A DNA stretch of 6,133 nt from Planococcus sp. (in: firmicutes) (GTDB lineage Bacteria > Bacillota > Bacilli > Bacillales_A > Planococcaceae), in contig JASLAI010000232.1 in assembly GCA_030147225.1 (NCBI GenBank), positions 1 to 6,133 of the forward strand. The letters are read 5' to 3'. Below are positions 1-5,450 of this stretch, piece after piece. Within the stretch, counting starts at the first letter, position 1; each line of letters opens with the position of its first letter. The position numbers and the translations under genes are program-made. Below the pieces are notes generated by a model. That model worked only from the letters and a program-made list of their open reading frames with translations, did no database searches and was not told where the DNA came from.

Positions 1-2
1 GG

Positions 3-458
3 TCAGACGATTTCTTGTCCATTTGTGCTTGCTGGTTGTTTTTCAATCCGTTGAATCGACTCGATTGGCACTTTTACATCCGAACCTTCAATTTCGGCCA
101 TCAATTCGCCGTTCTTGCTTGATAAGGCTTTGACAACGCCCTCTCCTGAGCCTGTTTCAGATTCCCATTTAACCGAAGTGCCGATTAAATGCGCATAATC
201 CGCTAACGAAGAAGTTCCCTGATTACTGACAAATTGCGTCATCGTTTTGTTTAAGTTGGTCAATTGCTCCAAGCTCGTAAACTGTGCCATCTGTCCAATA
301 AATTCGGTGTCTTTCAACGGCTCCATTGGATCTTGATGTTTCATTTGAGTCACCAGGATTTTTAGAAAAGCATCTTGCCCCAGTGCATTTGTTGCCTCCG
401 TCTTAGCTGCCGGTGTTGATGCAGCAGCTGACCCGGCAGTCGCTGTCGAAATATTCAT
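3..458 (-). CDS. flgD: Flagellar hook assembly scaffold (hook cap) protein FlgD, short form
   Basis: FlgD is exported and caps the tip of the growing hook so that FlgE subunits can polymerise under it. The product is 151 aa. After a low-complexity Ala/Thr/Ser leader (1-24) comes the conserved FlgD N-terminal block, LGQDAFLKILVTQMKHQDP (26-44), PLKDTEFIGQMAQFTSLEQL (47-66), which is diagnostic. The remainder (about 85-151) includes EGVVKALSSKNGELMAEI (106-123) and VPIESIQRI (130-138), a small beta-rich tail. The tandem Tudor/Ig-like C-terminal region of the approximately 230-aa enterobacterial FlgD is missing; Bacillus-type FlgD proteins are also short, so this is a family form rather than a truncation. 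The ATG at 458 is preceded by AAAGG at 471-467 with an 8-nt spacer in the 16-nt gap after fliK. The TGA at 5-3 ends the gene 2 nt before the window edge; flgE is expected next but is not visible. Confidence 0.96.
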   Translation of the reverse strand: MNISTATAGSAAASTPAAKTEATNALGQDAFLKILVTQMKHQDPMEPLKDTEFIGQMAQFTSLEQLTNLNKTMTQFVSNQGTSSLADYAHLIGTSVKWESETGSGEGVVKALSSKNGELMAEIEGSDVKVPIESIQRIEKQPASTNGQEIV

Positions 459-474
459 CCAAACACCCTTTCTT

Positions 475-1851
475 TTATACTGTGTAATCCACTTTCATTA
501 ATTGACCCACTGAAGGCTGCCGTTCGGCTGCCTTCTCTTCTTCCAGCTGCAAATAACTGTTTTTATTTCGTCCTGCAGTGCCATTTCGCTGTTGCTGCTG
601 AGAAAAGCGCTGTTCGGCTTGGTTGCCTGCCTGACCAAATGGCGACTGGGGATCCTGCTGCAGTACTTCAATTTTTTCTACTGCTACTCCCTGCTGAACC
701 AATGAAATTCTCAGTTGATTTAGTTGAAGTTCAAGTGCCTCTTTCGCCATCGGGGTACTTGCCATAATTTGAGCGGCCAGTTTTCCGTTGGTTGAAGTCA
801 AAAGGATTTCAAGATGGCCGAGATGCTCCGGAAAAATGTTAACCCGCATCTTCATGCCTTCAGAGCTGTCTGCTAAACGCATTGAACTTTTCAACATCCC
901 GCCCAGATCTTCCAGCAGATTAGATAGCCGGACAACTGGTGCAGGCGGCGGGTTGGTTTCTGTCCGAACGGTATTGCCCGTAGATTTAGAAGCTTCCGTT
1001 ACTGCGGCTGCAGACGGATTTACCGGTGTTTCTTGAGGAGCTTTGGTTTCGAGAGCTTTAGTTTCAGGAACTTTAGCAGTCTGAAGTTCTTCTGCATTTT
1101 GTTGTTTGACAGCAGATGGAACTTCCGCTGCCACGGCTTTTTGTTGATTTCCTTGAGTTTCAACAGAAACTTTTTGAAGGTCGTTAAGCGGCTTCATCGC
1201 TTCATGCAAGAACCTTGGACTTTCTTTGACAGGCTTTACACCCTCCAATTGCGATAAAGGCGGCAATTCTTGACCGATCAATTTTCTTTGCTGAATGGGC
1301 AAAGCAGCTTGCCGTTCTTTTTGGAGACTATCAATCAGCTCATCCAGCTGTTTAGAGATTTGAGGCAGACTAGTTAAATTAAAGCCAGTCTTTTTTTCTT
1401 CAACCCCCTTAAAAACAGGAAGATCGGCGAATTCTGTAGTAAATTTGTCGGAGAGTATTTTCAGTTTCTGCTGAATGTTCTCAAGCAGCATAAACAGTTT
1501 GTCCGCTGTTTCTGTTGCATTCTCTTTAATTCCACCCGTTACGTTCAGCTTCGAAAAATCAGTTTCTTCACTTCCAGTTTGAAGCTTCTGCAGCTGAAGA
1601 ATAGCGTATTGAAGCTCTTGTTGTTCTATCGTTTGTTCTTCAACAGGCAATTCCTGCAAAAAACTTAATAGACTTTCCAGGCTTGCCAATAACTCTTCTG
1701 CAGGTGCCTGCTCTTCACTTGGAAGCTCCATCTCCATGTTTAATGAAGCAAGCAACGAAGCAAAGACGCCTTGATCTTCAACAGGTAAAGAAACAGCCGC
1801 GCTTGCTGGAAAACCAAATGTTTTCGGTAATGATAGTTTTAATGCTTCCAT
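475..1851 (-). CDS. fliK: Flagellar hook-length control protein FliK
   Basis: FliK is the secreted ruler that measures hook length and, through its C-terminal domain, switches FlhB from hook to filament export. The product is 458 aa, within the usual range. Residues 1-100 are leucine- and glutamate-rich with little sequence identity to anything I recall. Residues about 100-310 are a variable linker rich in K, Q, E, P and A, including a tandem pentapeptide repeat at 258-272 (TAKVP, ETKAL, ETKAP) and a proline run at 301-305. The conserved switch domain (Flg_hook type) covers about 325-400: MKMRVNIFPEHLGHLEILL (333-351), NGKLAAQIM (355-363), then ALELQLNQLRISLVQQGVAVEKIEV (372-396). A glutamine-rich tail follows (QQDPQSPFGQ, QQQQ near 418-421). 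The ATG at 1851 has AAGGA at 1866-1862 with a 10-nt spacer. Identity rests on the C-terminal domain plus the position between fliJ and flgD; the linker is expected to diverge. Confidence 0.94.
   Translation of the reverse strand: MEALKLSLPKTFGFPASAAVSLPVEDQGVFASLLASLNMEMELPSEEQAPAEELLASLESLLSFLQELPVEEQTIEQQELQYAILQLQKLQTGSEETDFSKLNVTGGIKENATETADKLFMLLENIQQKLKILSDKFTTEFADLPVFKGVEEKKTGFNLTSLPQISKQLDELIDSLQKERQAALPIQQRKLIGQELPPLSQLEGVKPVKESPRFLHEAMKPLNDLQKVSVETQGNQQKAVAAEVPSAVKQQNAEELQTAKVPETKALETKAPQETPVNPSAAAVTEASKSTGNTVRTETNPPPAPVVRLSNLLEDLGGMLKSSMRLADSSEGMKMRVNIFPEHLGHLEILLTSTNGKLAAQIMASTPMAKEALELQLNQLRISLVQQGVAVEKIEVLQQDPQSPFGQAGNQAEQRFSQQQQRNGTAGRNKNSYLQLEEEKAAERQPSVGQLMKVDYTV
1036..1080 (-). 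repeat. Tandem 15-bp repeat (3 imperfect units) in fliK
   Basis: Three adjacent 15-bp units, read on the + strand at 1036-1050, 1051-1065 and 1066-1080. The first two agree at 12 or 13 of 15 positions (AGGAGCTTTGGTTTC and GAGAGCTTTAGTTTC); the third is more diverged. They are in frame and encode the pentapeptides TAKVP, ETKAL, ETKAP (residues 258-272) in the FliK linker, so unit gain or loss would lengthen or shorten the ruler without a frameshift. Confidence 0.7.
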
Positions 1852-1855
1852 CCGT

Positions 1856-2341
1856 TTAAATTCCTTCCGCTAAGTTACTGGCTTTAGTTAAGCGGTAAAA
1901 CCGCGTGCTCGCCATTTCATCAAAAAAGCTTTGTTCGGCAGCTTTAGTTGCTTCCTGAAAGCTATTCAGCTTCTGCTGCTTCAAGTTTTCCCACGTTTTT
2001 TCTTCCTGGGTTTTCTTTAGAAGCACTCCTTGGGATGTCGAAACATTTTTCTGCAAGTATTCAAGTTCTCGCTTAGAGGAAAGTGACTGATCCTGAAGTT
2101 GGTGGATATACTCCTCCAACATCCTCAACTCTGAAATATTGACGCCTTTTTCCTGCTTGGCATTTTTCAATTGCTCCACATCGCTGATTTTGTTTTCAAT
2201 AGCTCTGTTGCGCTGATGGCCTACTTCATGCTGTTTAATGGCTTCGGCCATTTGGATCTGCGCAAAGCCCTTTTCATTTTCTTTTAAATCCAATATCTTT
2301 TGAAATCTAAAATTAAATTGTGTCAGTTTAAACGCCTCCAA
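1856..2341 (-). CDS. fliJ: Flagellar export protein FliJ (start uncertain: TTG 2341 or CTG 2326)
   Basis: FliJ is a small coiled-coil protein of the export machinery. It inserts into the FliI hexamer like F1 gamma, links it to FlhA and escorts empty chaperones. The 161-aa frame is almost wholly helical and charged, with long heptad-like stretches (about 18-60, 70-105, 110-145). The N-terminal FRFQKILDLKENEKG (11-25) and the C-terminal QEEKTWENLKQQKLNSF (112-128) then FFDEMA (139-144) fit Bacillales FliJ. The boundary drawn is the outermost conventional start, TTG at 2341, which has no Shine-Dalgarno. A GGAGG at 2339-2335 lies inside that reading frame, 8 nt before an in-frame CTG (2326). Starting there would give MTQFNFRFQK, close to B. 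subtilis FliJ (MAYQFRFQK, from memory), one nucleotide after the fliI stop. I favour the CTG, giving 156 aa. The stop is 4 nt before fliK. Confidence 0.92.
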   Translation of the reverse strand: MEAFKLTQFNFRFQKILDLKENEKGFAQIQMAEAIKQHEVGHQRNRAIENKISDVEQLKNAKQEKGVNISELRMLEEYIHQLQDQSLSSKRELEYLQKNVSTSQGVLLKKTQEEKTWENLKQQKLNSFQEATKAAEQSFFDEMASTRFYRLTKASNLAEGI

Positions 2342-3644
2342 ATTGTGCTGATAACCGTTCTATACTTTGTTCCAGTTTGGCTTTTTCGTAAATATCCTGC
2401 TGCAGATATTCCTTGATCAGTGGATGCGACCGTATTGCATCATCGATTTCTTTATTGGCGCCGCTCTTATATGCACCGATATTGATCAGATCTTCTGATG
2501 TTTCGTAAGCCGCTAGCAGGCGCTTGAATTCACGCGCTGCCTGTTGGTGTTCTGCTGAGACGACTTCGTGCATGACGCGACTTACGCTGGCCATGACATT
2601 AATCGCCGGGAATTGTCCTTTTTGGGCAATCTTGCGGTCCAAGACGATATGGCCATCTAAAATTCCGCGTACCGCATCTGCAATGGGTTCGTTCATATCG
2701 TCACCATCTACTAAAACAGTATAGAAAGCAGTAATCGAACCTTTACTGGAAGTGCCTGAACGCTCCAAAAGCTTGGGCAGCAAGGCGAAAACGCTCGGCG
2801 TGTAACCTTTACTTGTAGGCGGTTCACCCACTGCCAGTCCAACTTCCCGCTGTGCCATGGCAAACCGGGTAACTGAATCCATCATCAGCATGACGTTTTT
2901 CCCTTGATCACGGAAATATTCAGCAATCGCTGTTGCGGTCAACGCCGCTTTGATTCGCTGCATCGGTGTCTGATCGGAAGTTGCTGCCACGACCACTGAT
3001 TTTTTTAATCCTTCAGGACCGAGGTCCCGTTCAATAAAATCACGTACTTCACGGCCACGCTCACCAACCAATGCAATGACATTGATGTCGGCCTCTGTAT
3101 TGCGTGCGATCATGCCCATCAACGTACTTTTTCCGACGCCGCTTCCGGCGAACACGCCAACGCGCTGGCCTTGTCCAACAGTCAGTAAGCCATCAATTGC
3201 TCGGACACCCACTTCGAGTGGTTTATCAATTCGTGGCCGTTTTAATGGATTAGGCGGTGCATTATTGGTCGAATACTTTTTCAGTCCGCGCGGCAGTAAG
3301 CTCTCGTCAAGAGGCATCCCGGTTCCATCGAGCACTTTGCCTAAAATAGTGGGGCCGACTTTAATTTGAAGCGGTCCGCCGGTTGCAACGACGAGACATC
3401 CGGGACCGACCTGCGAAAGATCCTGCAGCGGCATGAGCATAATTCGATTTTCCTTAAATCCCACCACTTCCGCTTCAATTGGCGGTTCATTGCGCTTGGG
3501 GTACAGCAGACACAATTCACCAATTTTAGCATTGGGCCCTTTGGACTCGATCGTCAGTCCAATCACTTGAACCGCTTTGCCATGCTTTTTTACTGGTTCC
3601 ATCTCATCCAGCAAAGACACGTATTCATCTTCCCATAGGTTCAT
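2328..3644 (-). CDS. fliI: Flagellum-specific export ATPase FliI
   Basis: FliI is the hexameric ATPase of the flagellar type III export apparatus, related to the F1-ATPase alpha/beta subunits. It works at the cytoplasmic face of the export gate with FliH and FliJ. The product is 438 aa, the normal length. Residues 1-20 are the likely FliH-binding end, about 22-95 a beta-barrel domain, and about 96-370 the catalytic core. Visible signatures are the Walker A loop AGSGVGKST (166-174, K172), GERGREV (194-200; E195 aligns with the F1-beta catalytic glutamate), the Walker B strand VMLMMDS (251-257, D256), KGYTPSVFALLPKLLERSG (279-297) typical of type III ATPases, DGDDMNEP (313-320), and SVSRVM (353-358), where R356 aligns with the F1 arginine finger. 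All appear intact. The ATG at 3644 has GAGGAG at 3660-3655 with a 10-nt spacer, inside the fliH coding end. The TAA stop (2330-2328) lies at the fliJ start. Confidence 0.98.
   Translation of the reverse strand: MNLWEDEYVSLLDEMEPVKKHGKAVQVIGLTIESKGPNAKIGELCLLYPKRNEPPIEAEVVGFKENRIMLMPLQDLSQVGPGCLVVATGGPLQIKVGPTILGKVLDGTGMPLDESLLPRGLKKYSTNNAPPNPLKRPRIDKPLEVGVRAIDGLLTVGQGQRVGVFAGSGVGKSTLMGMIARNTEADINVIALVGERGREVRDFIERDLGPEGLKKSVVVAATSDQTPMQRIKAALTATAIAEYFRDQGKNVMLMMDSVTRFAMAQREVGLAVGEPPTSKGYTPSVFALLPKLLERSGTSSKGSITAFYTVLVDGDDMNEPIADAVRGILDGHIVLDRKIAQKGQFPAINVMASVSRVMHEVVSAEHQQAAREFKRLLAAYETSEDLINIGAYKSGANKEIDDAIRSHPLIKEYLQQDIYEKAKLEQSIERLSAQFGGV
2335..2339 (-). promoter_or_regulatory. Ribosome binding site of fliJ (points to a CTG start)
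   Basis: GGAGG on the coding strand, a perfect match to the Shine-Dalgarno core, inside the last codons of fliI (the Phe-Gly-Gly-Val end). The 8-nt spacer leads to CTG at 2326-2324, in the fliJ frame. The annotatable TTG at 2341 overlaps the site itself and has no purine-rich element of its own upstream. Confidence 0.7.
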
Positions 3645-4431
3645 CGTTTATTTTCTCCTCACAATAAGCGAGCATTTGTCTTCTGATTTCTTCTAATTGG
3701 CTATCCACAGTTGCATCGTATGAACCGCTTGCTGTTTGAATCATGCACCCGCCCATCGTCAAACTTGCCGTGGGAACCAGCTTTAATTCGGAATCTGCTT
3801 TAACGTAGGTTCTCAACTCTTCCATAAAAGGCAGAACCAGCGGGTAATCTTCGAGAGCTACCTGCAGCATGACATCTTCTGCTTCTTCAACTTGCCGAAG
3901 TGCCTGCTTGATGATATTCAACAGCTGATCTTCGTGTTGTTTTAATTCTTGTTTGATTACTTTTTCAGCGATTTTTACACTTAGTGATAACAAGAACGGT
4001 TCCGATTGTTGAATTATTTGAGCCTTTTCTGAGTACGCTGTTTCGATTAAGCTATTCATCTCTTGGCGTTTTTGTTGAAATTGTTCTTCTATTGTTGCAA
4101 GCCCTTTGTCATATCCGGCTTGAAATCCTTGTAGAGCCGATTCTTCGCCCAGTCTTTTTGCTTCTAGCTCTGCCTCTTCCCGCTTTTCCACCCACCACTG
4201 TTCAATGGTTTGCTGCGCATCTTGTTTCTGAATTTCTAATTGATCCTTTAATAACTTTGCTTGAGCATCCAAATGTTCGATGTCTTCCCGTAAACTTCTT
4301 CTTTGTTGTTGCGAGTCAACTGCTCTTTCAATAAAATCTAGTTTTTTTGTTTCAATTTTTTTTGTGCCAATTATTTTTTTTTCACTTATTAAAGAAGCTG
4401 CCTGGGAGTGGCTGCGGATAATATTAGACAA
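3625..4431 (-). CDS. fliH: Flagellar export ATPase regulator/stalk protein FliH
   Basis: FliH dimers hold the ATPase FliI, restrain its activity and anchor it to the C ring and export gate, acting as the peripheral stalk. The product is 268 aa. Residues 1-35 are basic and low complexity (EKKIIGTKKIETKK at 17-30, encoded by three A-tracts). Residues about 40-95 are charged and Gln/Glu-rich, probably coiled coil, with a WW pair at 79-80. GFQAGYDKG at 102-110 gives the GxxxGxxxG repeat (G102, G106, G110) characteristic of FliH. Residues about 120-260 resemble the FliH / V-ATPase subunit E C-terminal domain, including LSVKIAEKVIKQEL (150-163) and the MGGCMIQTASGSYDATVDSQLEEI stretch (226-249). 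Translation is assigned to TTG at 4431: the preceding AAAGGAG is well spaced, and the only nearby in-frame ATG (4440) is followed two codons later by TGA. The gene overlaps fliG by 8 nt and fliI by 20 nt, as expected for subunits made together. Confidence 0.95.
   Translation of the reverse strand: MSNIIRSHSQAASLISEKKIIGTKKIETKKLDFIERAVDSQQQRRSLREDIEHLDAQAKLLKDQLEIQKQDAQQTIEQWWVEKREEAELEAKRLGEESALQGFQAGYDKGLATIEEQFQQKRQEMNSLIETAYSEKAQIIQQSEPFLLSLSVKIAEKVIKQELKQHEDQLLNIIKQALRQVEEAEDVMLQVALEDYPLVLPFMEELRTYVKADSELKLVPTASLTMGGCMIQTASGSYDATVDSQLEEIRRQMLAYCEEKINDEPMGR
3655..3660 (-). promoter_or_regulatory. Ribosome binding site of fliI
   Basis: GAGGAG on the coding strand, 10 nt before the fliI ATG and within the last codons of fliH. 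It supports the ATG at 3644 and hence the 20-nt fliH/fliI overlap. Confidence 0.65.
4342..4382 (-). repeat. Three poly(A) tracts (A9, A8, A7) in the fliH 5' coding region
   Basis: On the coding strand, A9 occupies 4382-4374, A8 4363-4356 and A7 4348-4342, together encoding fliH residues about 17-30 (EKKIIGTKKIETKK). The lysines are all AAA. Long A-runs are known sites of replication and transcription slippage. Here every one-base gain or loss exposes a stop codon within eight codons. The tracts may equally reflect a basic, weakly constrained N-terminus written with AAA codons. Confidence 0.85.
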
Positions 4432-5437
4432 TCAACTCATCTCCTTTGCCGCGAGAAACTGCGATTTCACCTTTTTCTTCGAGACTTCTCATTAGCGAGA
4501 CAATACTTGTTTGGGCATTTTCTACATCTTTCAGTTTCACTGGCCCCATCACATCAATTTCATCACGGATGAGATCCGCACGCCGCGTTGACATGTTGGC
4601 ATATATGGCATCTTTTACTTCCTCACTTGCCACTTTCAAGGCAAACGTTAAATTCGTATCGTTAACGTCACGAATAACCCGTTGAATGGATCGGGAATCC
4701 AAATTGATAATGTCTTCAAAGACGAATAGACGTTTCTTAATTTCCGCAACCAAATCCGGATTCTCTTTTTCCAGCGCTGAAAGGATTGCTCTCTCTGTTC
4801 CAAGGTCAATCTTATTCAGTACACGGACAATCGACTCAACTCCGCCGGTTGCAGTGTAATCCTGAGTTCCGGAAGCCGAGAGCTTCCGCTCCAAAATTTG
4901 TTCTATTTGAAAGATAACTTCAGGGGAGGTGCTTTCCATAAGTGCAATTCTCCGCGCAACCTCTGCTTGTTTCTCGCCAGGAAGCTGGGATAGGATTTCG
5001 GAAGATTGCTTAGCATCTAAATAGGACAGAACCAATGCAATAGTTTGCGCATGCTCATGCTGCAGAATATTCAATATCTGGTTTGGATCTGCTTTTCTCG
5101 CGAAATGAAAAGGTTTCACTTGCAGGCGATTCGACAAGCGCCCGATGGTTTCCATCGCTTTTTCTTTACCCAGCGCTTTTTCCAAAATGCTCCGAGCATA
5201 GCCTAAACCGCCTTCGTTCAGGTAATCTTGCCCCACCATCATTTCATAGAATTCATCAATAATCGCCTCTGTCTGACTGTTTGGCAATTGACGAACGTTC
5301 GCAATCTCCATCGTCAGCAAGTCAATTTCGGCTTCTGTCAATTGCTTAAACAAATCAACCGAAACATCCGGTCCAAGCCCTACAAGTAAAACCGCTACTT
5401 TCTGCACACCCGTTAATTCTTTTGTTATATTAACCAT
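4424..5437 (-). CDS. fliG: Flagellar motor switch protein FliG
   Basis: FliG is the rotor protein at the membrane side of the C ring. It binds FliF through its N-terminal domain, FliM through the middle domain, and the MotA stator through the C-terminal domain, where torque is generated. At 337 aa it is full length. FliG-N covers roughly 1-105 (KELTGVQKVAVLLVGLG at 6-22), FliG-M about 115-195, and FliG-C about 200-337, containing LFVFEDI (237-243) and DSRSIQRVIRDV (247-258). Residues aligning by motif with the E. coli torque charges are K268, R285, D292, E293 and K301 (Arg297 in E. coli; charge kept). The middle-domain motif normally EHPQ reads EHAQ at 128-131. The ATG at 5437 has AGGAG at 5450-5446 with an 8-nt spacer. 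The last 8 nt overlap fliH, and the fliH ribosome binding site lies inside the fliG 3' end, suggesting coupled translation. Confidence 0.98.
   Translation of the reverse strand: MVNITKELTGVQKVAVLLVGLGPDVSVDLFKQLTEAEIDLLTMEIANVRQLPNSQTEAIIDEFYEMMVGQDYLNEGGLGYARSILEKALGKEKAMETIGRLSNRLQVKPFHFARKADPNQILNILQHEHAQTIALVLSYLDAKQSSEILSQLPGEKQAEVARRIALMESTSPEVIFQIEQILERKLSASGTQDYTATGGVESIVRVLNKIDLGTERAILSALEKENPDLVAEIKKRLFVFEDIINLDSRSIQRVIRDVNDTNLTFALKVASEEVKDAIYANMSTRRADLIRDEIDVMGPVKLKDVENAQTSIVSLMRSLEEKGEIAVSRGKGDELIV
4441..4447 (-). promoter_or_regulatory. Ribosome binding site of fliH (decides the TTG start)
   Basis: AAAGGAG on the coding strand, inside the last codons of fliG. The spacer to TTG at 4431 is 9 nt. 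The nearer ATG at 4440 directly abuts the site (no spacer) and reads ATG-AGT-TGA in the fliH frame, so it cannot start fliH. This supports TTG initiation coupled to the end of fliG translation. Confidence 0.75.
4870..4888 (-). other. Possible RNA hairpin inside fliG
   Basis: A perfect 7-bp inverted repeat (CGGAAGC and GCTTCCG) with a 5-nt loop lies in fliG at codons about 184-190, which encode the end of FliG-M. No U-tract follows on the coding strand, so it is not an intrinsic terminator. It may be chance. Confidence 0.35.
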
Positions 5438-5445
5438 TTATTACG

Positions 5446-5450
5446 CTCCT
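5446..5450 (-). promoter_or_regulatory. Ribosome binding site of fliG
   Basis: AGGAG on the coding strand, 8 nt before the fliG ATG. Its first base is the A of the fliF TAG stop, so ribosomes ending on fliF clear or reuse the site. This is the normal tight arrangement of the operon. Confidence 0.7.

Noticed and set aside
788..1257. + strand open frames within fliK
   Set aside because: Antisense to fliK, short and featureless. They result from the biased composition of the FliK linker.
1834..2341. Similar N-termini of FliJ read from TTG (MEAFKL) and FliK (MEALKL)
   Set aside because: The likeness covers only six codons and the proteins are otherwise unrelated. It is a mild argument for the TTG start of fliJ but is outweighed by the position of the GGAGG, and there is no sign of duplication beyond it.
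3016..3027. GGACC-GA-GGTCC inverted repeat in fliI
   Set aside because: The 2-nt gap is too small for a stable loop without opening the stem, no U-tract follows, and the bases encode the conserved RDLGPEG segment. It is probably coincidence.
2524..3638. Several 60-100 codon open frames on both strands within fliI
   Set aside because: FliI is intact and conserved through this region, and the other frames show no motif. They are shadows.
4374..4382. T9 run on the + strand as a terminator tail
   Set aside because: There is no stable inverted repeat before the run on the + strand and no + strand gene to terminate. The run encodes lysines of FliH on the other strand.
3984..4495. Overlapping + strand open frames opposite fliH
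   Set aside because: The hydrophobic, Leu/Phe-rich translations arise from the complement of Glu/Lys/Gln-rich coiled-coil codons. They have no ribosome binding context or family resemblance.
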